DNA from: Deltaproteobacteria bacterium Ga0077550
Lineage (GTDB): Bacteria > Myxococcota_A > Polyangia > Nannocystales > Nannocystaceae
Reading direction: 5' to 3'
Length of the DNA: 39,700 nt
NCBI GenBank assembly: GCA_001464385.1
Contig: LNFB01000047.1
Coordinates: forward strand, 1-39,700
Shown piece by piece: positions 25,577-33,527 of this stretch. The position numbers and the translations under genes were made by a program. The notes beneath the pieces were generated by a model that worked only from the letters and a program-made list of their open reading frames with translations, ran no database searches and was not told where the DNA came from. Each line of letters starts with the position of its first letter. Positions within the stretch are counted from its first letter, which is position 1.

Positions 25577-26295
25577 CAGCCGCGCTCCGCGTTCTCACCC
25601 GGCTTGGCGGGCGTCTCGGGCTGGGAGAACTTCTCGAGCACGTCGGTGCTGCGCTCGGTGAGATCGCCGCGCATGCGGTCCAGCGCGATGCGCAGCGCGA
25701 CGATGAAGCACAGCGCGAACAGCAGCGCGAACAGGCCCATCCACAGGGCGATGAAGTCCATGCGCCGGCTGTGCAGCGGCTCCTTGCGCGGCAGGTGACG
25801 CCGCGAGACCGGCTCGGCCTTGAGCAGCATGCCGAGGCCCTCGCGGACCCGACGCTTGACGACCTCGAGCTCCGACTCGCCGCCGCGGATCGCGTAGCGC
25901 CCGAGGAACCCGAGCTCGAGGCAGAGGTGGTAGACGACCAGCGCCTCGATGCGCCGCGGGTCGCGGACGATCCGCTCGAGCCGCTCGAAGAACCCGTCGC
26001 CCGCGACGTTCTCGGCGAAGTAGTGCAGCTGCAGCGGCCGCTGGTGCCAGTGCGAGCGCACCGGCCCCGGCTTGCGCTGCGCGGTCTCGTCGGCGAGGGC
26101 CACCAGCGCGTAGATCACGTCGCTGATGTCGGTCTCGGTCATCCCGGTCTGCTTGCCGCGCGCGATGGCCTCGTCGAGGTAGCCGCGCAGCCGCTGGTAC
26201 AGGTGCTCGGGCCGCACCGCGACGTCCTTGGGCAGGTTCCGCAGCTGGATCAGCGCGTTGAAGGCGTCCTTGGTGACCTCGTTGACGCGGTTCAT
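25576..26295 (-). CDS. tssL: T6SS inner-membrane protein TssL (DotU/IcmH)
   Basis: 239 residues. Cytoplasmic helical domain (~1-170) with the DotU features DVIYALVALADETAQRK, HYFAENVAGDGFFERLERI and VVYHLCLELGFLGRYAIRGG, then one membrane anchor at ~181-203 (FIALWMGLFALLFALCFIVAL). Unlike longer TssL proteins there is no periplasmic OmpA-like domain, only a 35-residue tail. It dimerises and joins TssM to form the membrane complex. Seven bases after tssK, one-base stop/start overlap with tssM. Confidence 0.95.
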   Translation of the reverse strand: MNRVNEVTKDAFNALIQLRNLPKDVAVRPEHLYQRLRGYLDEAIARGKQTGMTETDISDVIYALVALADETAQRKPGPVRSHWHQRPLQLHYFAENVAGDGFFERLERIVRDPRRIEALVVYHLCLELGFLGRYAIRGGESELEVVKRRVREGLGMLLKAEPVSRRHLPRKEPLHSRRMDFIALWMGLFALLFALCFIVALRIALDRMRGDLTERSTDVLEKFSQPETPAKPGENAERG

Positions 26296-26302
26296 GGCGG
26301 GC

Positions 26303-27676
26303 TCATCTCGTCGCCGGCGGGACCGCCATCAGCTTGATCTTCGCGTGGGTCGGGTCGAACGGCGGCGGCAGGTAGATCGCGATGGTCTTCTCGTCGGTGA
26401 TCTGCTCCCAGAACGCGTGGTCGGTGTCGACGGTGAAGTACACCGAGCGGGGGCGGATCGGGATCTGCGGCGGCGGGCGGTGGGTGGCGATCAACGGCGC
26501 GCCGGGGATCGCCGAGCGCACGATACGGCTGATCTGCTTCCACGACGCGATCTTCGACAGCTGCGGGAGGCGGTTGGCGACGTCCTGCTGCGCCGAGTCG
26601 GCCTCGACCGCGAGCACGAATGTCGTGCACTCGAGCAGGCGCGCGTCCTTGAGCACGCCGATCCACATGCCATCGCGGCGGGCCTCGAGCGGGACCTCGA
26701 TGTAGTTCTCTTTCATCGCGAGCTCGAGCAGCGCCCGCAGCTTGGTGAACAGCTCGCCGAAGGTCGCCCGCAGATCGCCGTGGGCGTACACGGGCAGCTC
26801 CTCGGGGAGGATGTCGACGGAGAAGCTGGTGAGCTGCCCGGCGAGCTGCGACCACGTCGCGTAGACCTGGAACGGCAGCGACTCCGGGGTCTCGGTGAGC
26901 TGCCGGACCATGGGAAGGTGGGCGTTGATCGCCCCGAGCTGCAGGTAGCGCGTCACGTCCTGGGCCGTGAACTCGACCCGCGCGGCGTCGACCTGGCGCA
27001 GGGACTCGAGCAATGCGCGGCGCTTGGTGAGCATCAGGCCCAGGAGCTCCTGCGACCAGCGCTGCAGCACGGACGAGCCCGACACGCGCAGGCACGGCGG
27101 CACGTAGTCGGTCGAGAGCTCGAAGCCGCCGCCGTGGTCGCGGCGGATCTCGGCGATCTTGATCGTCTCGAACTCCTGGCGATCCTCGCTGCCGAACAGC
27201 AGCACCGGGCGCGGCCGGGCGAAGATCACCTGGGCCTCGCTCTCGGCGCGCACGAGGTCCACGACGTCGCGCGACCAGCTGTCGTAACGCGGCAGCGCCG
27301 AGGGACCGGCGCCATCGGGGCGCGCGTAGTTCTCGATGCCCTCGCGCATGTTGGTCACGCCGATGAACACCTCGGCGACCGCCGCGGTGGCGGGGAAGCA
27401 CTCGGCGATGCTGCGCGCCGCGGGCACGCCCGGCTCGCCGTCGGCGAACTCGAGCGGCAGGCCCCCGGGCAGCACGCCCTGCAGGCCGCGCACGCGCAGG
27501 TTGCCGGTCTTGATCGCGGCCTCGTCGATGTCGAGGCGCGTCAGGCCCCAGCAGTACGGGTTGGGCCATGACGTGCGGCTCTGGATGAGCTGCTCGAGGA
27601 ACAGATCGTGCTGCTGCAGGTGCTGGGGACAGACCAGCATCCCCTCGCCCCACATCACCTTGTCGACGCGCCTCAT
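26303..27676 (-). CDS. tssK: T6SS baseplate protein TssK
   Basis: 457 residues. N-terminal VMWGEGMLVCPQHLQQHDLF is the TssK signature (usually W-x-E-G-M-x-x-x-P-Q-H-x-Q). Later marks include LLGLMLTKRRALLE, DVTRYLQLGAINAHLPMVRQL, the LFTKLRALLELAMKENYIEVPLE region and a C-terminal PRSVYFTVDTDHAFWEQI. TssK forms trimers that join the baseplate to the TssLM membrane complex. Spaced ten bases from tssG and seven from tssL. Confidence 0.95.
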   Translation of the reverse strand: MRRVDKVMWGEGMLVCPQHLQQHDLFLEQLIQSRTSWPNPYCWGLTRLDIDEAAIKTGNLRVRGLQGVLPGGLPLEFADGEPGVPAARSIAECFPATAAVAEVFIGVTNMREGIENYARPDGAGPSALPRYDSWSRDVVDLVRAESEAQVIFARPRPVLLFGSEDRQEFETIKIAEIRRDHGGGFELSTDYVPPCLRVSGSSVLQRWSQELLGLMLTKRRALLESLRQVDAARVEFTAQDVTRYLQLGAINAHLPMVRQLTETPESLPFQVYATWSQLAGQLTSFSVDILPEELPVYAHGDLRATFGELFTKLRALLELAMKENYIEVPLEARRDGMWIGVLKDARLLECTTFVLAVEADSAQQDVANRLPQLSKIASWKQISRIVRSAIPGAPLIATHRPPPQIPIRPRSVYFTVDTDHAFWEQITDEKTIAIYLPPPFDPTHAKIKLMAVPPATR

Positions 27677-27686
27677 GATGGTCTTC

Positions 27687-28868
27687 CTACGCTCCCGCGG
27701 TCGCCCGCTCGAGATCGAACTTCCGCCGGGCCACGCGGCCCGAGCCCTTGCGCGCCGTCAGCATCACACCATCGCCGATGCGGCCGCGACCGACGGTGCC
27801 GATCACGAACGGCGGATACGCGTCCTCGCTCACCAGCAGCTCGAGCTCGAAGCCGATCGGCTCGCCGCTCAAGCGCTCGGCGAGCTGGCGCACCCGGGCG
27901 AACTGGGCCCCGCCGGGCGAGAACTCCTTGGCCAGCGCCGGCGAGATCGGGCCGATGACGACCTTGGCGCGGTGGGCCGGGTGCAGCGCCCGCGTGCCGA
28001 GGACGAAGGAGTCGCCGATCGTCGAATTGGCCCGCCCCAGCGAGATCCGCTGCGACGGCTCGAAGGTGACCCATCCGCCGGTGAACTGCTCGAGCGACAG
28101 CGGCGCGCCGTCGAGCGTGTCGGCGAGCATCTCGGTGAGGGCGTTCTCGAAGCTGCGCGCCGTGCCGCCGCCGAAGGCCAGCAGGCTCGACAGCCGCAGC
28201 AGATCGGTGCGGTCGAGGGCGTCGGTCCGCTCGGCCTCGGCGTCGACGCCGGCGAACGCGAGCACCCGACTCGACATCACGTCCTTCGCGCCCTGGAGGA
28301 ACTCCTGCGGCCAGTCGTACTTGTTCCGCGCGCGGTACATCAGCGCCGTCATGCGGTTGTGGAACAGGTCGAGGAACAGCCGCATCGCCTCGGCGCTCTC
28401 GGTATCGTGGATGAGATCCGCGGCGTGGTACAGCGGCATCGGGCTGTCGGCGCCCGAGAGCCCGAGCACGCAGGTGGTGAGCTCGAACCGCGAGTGTTTG
28501 CCGCGCAGGCGCTGCTCGGGGGGGCGCTCGTGTTCGGCGTGGTGGATGGCGCTCAGCTCGGCGGGGCGGAAGGCGAAGGACGGGTCGTGGCGGAAGAACA
28601 CGCCCTCGTCGTCGAACGGGCCGTCGTCGCCAAGGCGCGGGCGGTCCCGCATCAGGCGCTCGATGAGGCGCACGGCCGTGAAGAGGTCCGTGCGCGGAGG
28701 GTGCTGCGTGAGTAGCTCGCGGAGCTTCGCCTCGTCGGCCGCCGTGAGCGACGCGTGCGGCACGGCTTCGCCCGCGACCTTCGCGGGATCGGTACGCGAC
28801 GATCCATGCGAGAGCCGCTCGCTCTGCGCCTTCACAGAATCGTGCGGTCCCCGTATCTCGGCGACCAT
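27687..28868 (-). CDS. tssG: T6SS baseplate protein TssG
   Basis: 393 residues from ATG 28868, which lies inside the 3' end of tssF (37-base overlap). The first ~45 residues are charged and poorly conserved-looking. From HPPRTDLFTAVRLIERLM onward the TssG features follow: DEGVFFRHDPSFAFRPAEL, FELTTCVLGLSGADSPMPLYH, RLFLDLFHNRMTALMYRA, and FTGGWVTFEPSQRISLGRA with GDSFVLGTRALHPAHRAKVVIGP. TssG works with TssF, TssE and TssK as the wedge of the baseplate. A later start is possible, because the divergent N-terminus has no family support. Confidence 0.93.
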   Translation of the reverse strand: MVAEIRGPHDSVKAQSERLSHGSSRTDPAKVAGEAVPHASLTAADEAKLRELLTQHPPRTDLFTAVRLIERLMRDRPRLGDDGPFDDEGVFFRHDPSFAFRPAELSAIHHAEHERPPEQRLRGKHSRFELTTCVLGLSGADSPMPLYHAADLIHDTESAEAMRLFLDLFHNRMTALMYRARNKYDWPQEFLQGAKDVMSSRVLAFAGVDAEAERTDALDRTDLLRLSSLLAFGGGTARSFENALTEMLADTLDGAPLSLEQFTGGWVTFEPSQRISLGRANSTIGDSFVLGTRALHPAHRAKVVIGPISPALAKEFSPGGAQFARVRQLAERLSGEPIGFELELLVSEDAYPPFVIGTVGRGRIGDGVMLTARKGSGRVARRKFDLERATAGA

Positions 28869-30562
28869 GCGTACTCCGTGCGTGACGGCGCGAGCTGCAC
28901 CGTCAGTTGGTTGAACGAATTGATGTGCACACGGCGGGCGAACACCTCGTTGAGGATATCCCCGAAGACCAGCACCTCGCCGGTGGCCGAGAAGTTCGCC
29001 TCGTCGAGCACGACGATGGTCTTGGTGCCGGTGACCGGCGCGCCACGGACGAGGCGCACGGCCTTGCGGGAGGTCAGCTCGCGAATCGCGTCGATCCACT
29101 GGCCGTTGACCCGGCCGAGCTGTGGATTCTGGCGCTCCGCGAAGTTGTACACCTCCAGTAGACGCCGCAGGTTCGCGGGATCTTGAAGCCCCGCCCGAGA
29201 AAGCCCCAGGTGGGCCCCGAGCCGCCAGAGCAGCTCGACGTTGTCGTGGGGGTACAGCGGCCCGCTGACCGCGGTGATGTTGGTGAACGGGGCCATCGTC
29301 GGGGCCCCGCGCACCGGCCGCGAGAGCTCGCCGACCTTGAGGCTCGGCGCGACCTGACGGTTGCTGCACAGCAGGTCGACCGACAGGATCTCGGACTCGG
29401 CGATCGGGTGGGTGTCGCGCGGCGAGACCAGCGAGAGGTACACGTCGGTGCCGCCGTCGGTGACCGAGGGGACCCGGCGGCTGACGTAGTAGCGGGCGTG
29501 GGCGTCCTTGCCGCTGCGGAAGGCGGTGAAGTTGCTGTACGGGGTGCGCTGGGCCCCGTTCACGCCGGTGACGCTGCGGATCTCGTAGACCTCGACGTCC
29601 GTGGGCGCGTGCTCGGCCGCGCGCACGATCGCCTCGGGCTGCAGCGGTCGGAAGCGCACCGGATCCGCGGAGCACGGGAACAGGTTCACGACCGGCACGC
29701 AGTGCAGCCGCAGATCGTCCTTGCCTGGGGCGCGCGGCAGCTTGGGCGGGCGATCGAAGGTCAGGTGGAGCTCGCAGTTCGGCGTCATCAGCGGGCCGAG
29801 CGCGGGCAGATCGACGAAGGCGAACTTCGCCGGGCACGCGAAGAGCTCGACCGCGTGGGCGAAGGCGTCGTGCTCGAGGGCCTGCTCGGGCAGCAGGCGC
29901 GAGCCGGGATCGAAGCCCACGGGGGCAATGGCCGGGGAGCGCTCGTCGGTGGCGATCAGCCCGCGCACGACGCCGTTCTCGACGACCGCGATCTCCGTGC
30001 AGTGGCGCAGGAACCACGCCCGCAGCGTCATCGAGGTCGGAGTCTCGCCGTGGAAGTGCAGGCGGATGCGGTGGGCCCCGACCACGCCCGCAGCGTGCTC
30101 GGGCGTGCTCAGCTTGAGCACCACCTTCTCGGTGCGGCTGCTCGGCCGCTCGCTGCGGACGTCGAGCAGCGACACCGGCAGCAGCTCGAGCGCCGACGTG
30201 GTCTGGAACAGGCAGCGGACCTCGCGGGAGGTGACGCCGGCGACCTGCGAGCCCCGCGGCACGACCTGCGCCGCCCGCATCGCGCGATCGGGGTTGAACT
30301 GGACGATCGCGGTCGGCGGGATGAACCGCGTGAGCTGGGGGACCAGGACCCCCGAGAGCTGCTGCGCGAGCTCGGGGATGCTGTCGTCGATGCGCTCGCG
30401 GACACGCGAGCTGAGGAACGCGAAGCCCTCGAGCAGGCGCTCGACGTCGGGATCGTCGCTGCGCTCGGCGAGCAGGCCCGCGGTCGCGGGGTACGCCCGC
30501 GCGAACTCGCGGCCCTGTTCACGCAGGTAGGCGAGCTCGGCTTCGTAGTAGCGGGACTTCAT
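28832..30562 (-). CDS. tssF: T6SS baseplate protein TssF (VasA)
   Basis: 576 residues. The N-terminus YYEAELAYLREQGREFARAYP followed by DDPDVERLLEGFAFLSSRVRERIDDSIPEL is diagnostic of TssF. PPTAIVQFNPD, LRLHCVPVVNLFPCSADPVR, RYYVSRRVP and VSGPLYPHDNVELLWRLGAHLGLS are also present. Two copies assemble with TssG in each wedge of the baseplate. It starts 40 bases after tssE; its last 37 bases overlap tssG. Confidence 0.95.
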   Translation of the reverse strand: MKSRYYEAELAYLREQGREFARAYPATAGLLAERSDDPDVERLLEGFAFLSSRVRERIDDSIPELAQQLSGVLVPQLTRFIPPTAIVQFNPDRAMRAAQVVPRGSQVAGVTSREVRCLFQTTSALELLPVSLLDVRSERPSSRTEKVVLKLSTPEHAAGVVGAHRIRLHFHGETPTSMTLRAWFLRHCTEIAVVENGVVRGLIATDERSPAIAPVGFDPGSRLLPEQALEHDAFAHAVELFACPAKFAFVDLPALGPLMTPNCELHLTFDRPPKLPRAPGKDDLRLHCVPVVNLFPCSADPVRFRPLQPEAIVRAAEHAPTDVEVYEIRSVTGVNGAQRTPYSNFTAFRSGKDAHARYYVSRRVPSVTDGGTDVYLSLVSPRDTHPIAESEILSVDLLCSNRQVAPSLKVGELSRPVRGAPTMAPFTNITAVSGPLYPHDNVELLWRLGAHLGLSRAGLQDPANLRRLLEVYNFAERQNPQLGRVNGQWIDAIRELTSRKAVRLVRGAPVTGTKTIVVLDEANFSATGEVLVFGDILNEVFARRVHINSFNQLTVQLAPSRTEYAWSPRYGDRTIL

Positions 30563-30602
30563 GGTCGACCATCCGGGGAATGGGCGACGAGGAGCCCCGG
30601 GG

Positions 30603-30974
30603 TCAACGCACCCGGACGCCGCCGCCGCGCGAGAGTTCGGTCAGGAACCGGATCTTCTCATGCCCGGCGAGCTCTGCGACGATCTCCATCGACACGATCG
30701 ACACGATCACGCCGGGGTTCAGGGTCCGCACCCGCACGTTGCGCAGGCGGGGCTCGAAGCGCTCGATCGTGGCCGCCACCGCCCGGAGCACGTCCGATTC
30801 CGACGACGGCCACCGGGCCAGGACGTCGAGGAAGTCGACGCCCATCTCCGGACACGTGTACCCGTCGCCCTCGTGCGTGTTGAGGATGGCCTGCAGATTG
30901 GCCACGATCGATTCGAGGACACCGGCGCCCTTGGCGGGGTCGTCCGAGGCGAGCCGGTGCATCAGGCCACGCAA
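30603..30974 (-). CDS. tssE: T6SS baseplate protein TssE (gp25-like)
   Basis: About 123 residues. Seen: GLMHRLASDD (the usual LLxRL start of gp25-like proteins), ESIVANLQAILNTHEGDGYTCPEMGV with the conserved N-T and G blocks, then RPRLRNVRVRT-like EPRLRNVRVRTLNP. The core EPRL motif that contacts TssK/TssG is intact. The start is uncertain: TTG 30974 is preferred because a GGGGGCG stretch precedes it and it keeps the RGLMHRL helix whole. ATG 30962 would lose four residues and has no ribosome-binding site. Follows the Hcp-position gene by 28 bases. Confidence 0.88.
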   Translation of the reverse strand: MRGLMHRLASDDPAKGAGVLESIVANLQAILNTHEGDGYTCPEMGVDFLDVLARWPSSESDVLRAVAATIERFEPRLRNVRVRTLNPGVIVSIVSMEIVAELAGHEKIRFLTELSRGGGVRVR

Positions 30975-31002
30975 GGTTCGCCCCCGCCAGTCGCGCGACC
31001 GC

Positions 31003-31593
31003 TCAACCGTTGAGCGGGTCGCCCCAGTTGCTGGACTCCGGGGTGCCGGGCGGGGCGATGTGCTCGGGCTGACGTGCCCCCAGCGTACCACCCTTGATGG
31101 TGGACGAGCCGGTGACGCAGTCGATCGAGTAGTCCCGCGTACCGAGCGAGTCGTTGACGCTGGTGTTGCGGAAGACGTGCACCTCGATCGAGATCGAGGA
31201 GGCACCGCGGACCAGGCGCGCCGTGGAGATGTAGCCCCAGACGACGACCGACTTCTTGTTCTCCCAGACGCCGGTGCCGTTCTCGAGCTTCCACTCGCGG
31301 TACTCCGCGATGATCTCGATGCGTCCCTGACGCCACTCGTCGATGAGCGCCTTGCCGGCCTCGTCGCCGCCGTCCTCGATCTGGAAGGTCACGAAGCCCC
31401 GGCCCATGCCGGCCTGCACGTTCGTGTCGTCCATGTCTTGCGACCCCAGGTACGCGTGGGTGAAGTACCCGCCCTGGTGATCCTTCAGGATCAGAAACTC
31501 CCCGTCCTTCTGCCAGACGCGGGTCTGGTCGTTGTCGTTCGAGGGGGTCGCGGTGTAGATGTGCAAGGACCGTTTTTTGTTGTCGTCTGCCAC
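31003..31593 (-). CDS. Protein in the Hcp (TssD) position, divergent
   Basis: 196 residues from GTG 31593, which has AAAGG eight bases upstream; a GTG at 31629 has no such site. It lies directly before tssE, where hcp sits in many T6SS operons, and no other gene in the window looks like the tube protein. The sequence reads as beta-strand rich with one helix (EAGKALIDEWRQGRIEI), strands such as KSVVVWGYISTARLVRG and SSISIEVHVFRN, and a 30-residue Gly/Pro-rich tail after DYSIDCV. The general strand-helix-strand layout could fit an Hcp ring subunit, but the usual Hcp sequence marks are not evident and it is somewhat longer than the ~160-170 residue norm. Assigned by position; the alternative is a separate accessory protein with hcp elsewhere. 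Confidence 0.55.
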   Translation of the reverse strand: MADDNKKRSLHIYTATPSNDNDQTRVWQKDGEFLILKDHQGGYFTHAYLGSQDMDDTNVQAGMGRGFVTFQIEDGGDEAGKALIDEWRQGRIEIIAEYREWKLENGTGVWENKKSVVVWGYISTARLVRGASSISIEVHVFRNTSVNDSLGTRDYSIDCVTGSSTIKGGTLGARQPEHIAPPGTPESSNWGDPLNG

Positions 31594-31688
31594 GGAAGCC
31601 TTTACTCCGCGGCCGGGGTGCGTATTCACGCAACTTGCGGGTCCGGCACCTACCCGTGAACGCGGCTTTGGGTCATGCTAGCCGCGCG
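31594..31688. promoter_or_regulatory. Divergent T6SS promoter region with two inverted repeats
   Basis: The 95 bases between the Hcp-position gene (minus) and the FHA gene (plus) should hold both promoters. Two short inverted repeats overlap at the edge: TGCGTATTCACGCA (31619-31632, five-base arms) and CGCAACTTGCG (31629-31639, five-base arms). The core GCAACTTGC also occurs in the palindrome array upstream of the ECF sigma gene. No convincing -35/-10 or sigma-54 element was found on either strand. Confidence 0.4.
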
Positions 31689-33527
31689 ATGCAGATCCGC
31701 GTGGCCATCACGAGCCCCGGTGGCGAGGCCGAACGCGCGCCCGAGTTCACCAAGCCCGAGATCTCCATCGGGCGCCTGCCGTCGAACGACGTGGTCCTGC
31801 CCGAGGCTGGGGTCTCCAGCAACCATGCCCGCGTCCTGGTCACCGGCGGGGCGCTGACCATCCTCGATCTCGACTCGACCAACGGCACGTTCGTCAACGA
31901 CGAGCCGCTGCAGGGGCCGCGCGTGCTCGGCGACGGCGACGAGGTCCAGATCGGCGACTTCGTGCTGCGCTTCGCGCTGCACGGCGCGGCGGGCCTGGGC
32001 GATGTGGTGCACGGATCGGCGGCGCCACGCGGTCGCGCGGCCGCGGGCGCGCCCGCGACGATGATGGACGCCAGCGGCGCGTGGCCCGAGCAGCCGCCGA
32101 TGATGGACGACCTCGACGGGCTCGGCGACGCGCCCGGCGACCCCCACGGCGTTCATCCGCGCGGGGACGACGACGACGCCCCCGAGCTCGCGGTGCGCCG
32201 CTCCCCCGTGCTCGGCCGCGCCGCCACACCCACGCCGCAGCCCCGCGCGAAGCCGGGCTCCGAGCCGCCGCGTCCCGCCGTGTTCCCGCGCTTCGAGGCG
32301 CGCCGCGGATCGACGCTCGTCGCCGCGCGAAGCGACGCGGCCGAGACGGGCTTCGAGTTCGCGCCGGCGAGCGCGGATCAGCTCGTCGATCGCGTCTTCA
32401 CCGCGGTGTGGCTGCGCGTCGCCGACGACGTCCTGCTCGGCACCGCGGGGATCCGCGAGCTCGCGGCGCGCCTGCTCGACGAGGCCCTGCACGCCGTCGG
32501 CGGCCCGCTGCAGGCCCAGCGCGACACCCTGCGCGCGCGCATGCTGGACGAGATGGTCGGCGACGGGCCGCTGCGTTCGGTCCTCGACGCCGAGCCGAAC
32601 GAGGTGCTGGTGCACGGCATGACCCGCGTCCGCGTGCAGCGGGCCGGCCACGTCAGCGAAGGGCCGTCGCCCTTCACGTGCCCGAGCGCGTTGCGCTGCT
32701 TCGTGTCGCGCAGCCTCGGGGTCCACTTCGATCCGGCGACGCCGGTTGTGCGCGGCAGCTGGGGCGCGTGGTCGGTCGAGGCCGTGTGGGGCACGGGCGT
32801 CGCCGTCGTGGTCTCGCTGCGCCGCAGCGTGCTGCAGGGCAGCGCCACGCTCGAGAGCCTCGTGCACGCGGGCGCGCTCTCACCGAACATGGGCACGCTG
32901 CTGGCGACCGCGGCGATGGCCCGCTACAGCATCCTCGTGTGCGCCGCCCCGGGCGCGAGCGGCCGCGGCGCGCTCGCGGCCCTGTTGGCCTGCGCGCCTC
33001 CGCAGGAGCTGCAAGTCGTCGTCACCCACCGCGGCGCCGAGCTCGGCGGCTTCCGTCCCGGCACCGTGGCGGTGGCGCGCAGCGGTCGGCACGACGCGAT
33101 CGATGCCGCGCTCGCGCTCGCGCCCGATCGCGTCGCGATCGACGACCTGCAGTGGGACGAGGCCGTCGGGGCCCTCGCCGTGGTGAGCCGCTCGGTCGGC
33201 GTGCTCGCGGGCCTGCGGGCGCACGGCGCCGCGGCCGGCCTCACGCTGCTCGGGCAGCTGCTCGGCGGCGCGCTGCCAGGCGTGACGATCGAACCGCTCG
33301 TCGCCCAGGCCTTCGACCTCGTGGTCTCGGTGCAGCTCTTCGCCGACGGCATGTCGCGCGTCACGTCGATCGCCGAGCCCTTCGTGCACGACGGCCGGCT
33401 CGGGGCCCAGGACATCTTCACCCTGGTGCCCGGCACGCGGACCTGGCAATTCTCGGGCGTACTCCCGCGGTGCAACGACGAGCTCGGCCGCCGCGGCTTC
33501 CGCCTCGATCCCGCGGTGTTCTCTTGA
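31689..33527 (+). CDS. FHA protein fused to degenerate CpaF/VirB11-like ATPase domain
   Basis: 612 residues from ATG 31689. Residues 1-97 are an FHA phosphothreonine-binding domain: IGRLPSNDVVLP, GVSSNHARV and LDSTNGTFVN are all intact. A ~130-residue Pro/Asp-rich linker follows. Residues ~230-612 follow the order of CpaF/TadA-type secretion ATPases: LLDEMVGDGPLRSVL, EVLVHGMTRVRVQRAGHV, LESLVHAGALSPNMGTLLATA, RYSILVCAAPGASGRGALAALL, then LAPDRVAIDDLQW. The Walker A that should read GxxGxGKT is PGASGRGA (421-428), without its lysine; Walker B has drifted (RVAIDD, 481-486), and the His box histidine is lost (AGLRA). It therefore should not hydrolyse ATP. Divergent from the T6SS operon and coupled to tssJ, it fills the place of Fha1/TagH-type regulators. 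Confidence 0.85.
   Translation: MQIRVAITSPGGEAERAPEFTKPEISIGRLPSNDVVLPEAGVSSNHARVLVTGGALTILDLDSTNGTFVNDEPLQGPRVLGDGDEVQIGDFVLRFALHGAAGLGDVVHGSAAPRGRAAAGAPATMMDASGAWPEQPPMMDDLDGLGDAPGDPHGVHPRGDDDDAPELAVRRSPVLGRAATPTPQPRAKPGSEPPRPAVFPRFEARRGSTLVAARSDAAETGFEFAPASADQLVDRVFTAVWLRVADDVLLGTAGIRELAARLLDEALHAVGGPLQAQRDTLRARMLDEMVGDGPLRSVLDAEPNEVLVHGMTRVRVQRAGHVSEGPSPFTCPSALRCFVSRSLGVHFDPATPVVRGSWGAWSVEAVWGTGVAVVVSLRRSVLQGSATLESLVHAGALSPNMGTLLATAAMARYSILVCAAPGASGRGALAALLACAPPQELQVVVTHRGAELGGFRPGTVAVARSGRHDAIDAALALAPDRVAIDDLQWDEAVGALAVVSRSVGVLAGLRAHGAAAGLTLLGQLLGGALPGVTIEPLVAQAFDLVVSVQLFADGMSRVTSIAEPFVHDGRLGAQDIFTLVPGTRTWQFSGVLPRCNDELGRRGFRLDPAVFS

Noticed and set aside
22154..25798. A 1214-codon open frame antisense to tssM and the end of tssL
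   Set aside because: It mirrors the codon bias of the T6SS genes, is full of Arg/Gly/Asp/Val/Leu repeats and has no recognisable motif; the opposite strand encodes clear TssM and TssL.
31594..31688. Sigma-54 promoter (GG-N10-GC) between the Hcp-position gene and the FHA gene
   Set aside because: A GG-N10-GC spacing exists on the minus strand, but the flanking consensus bases of both elements do not match.
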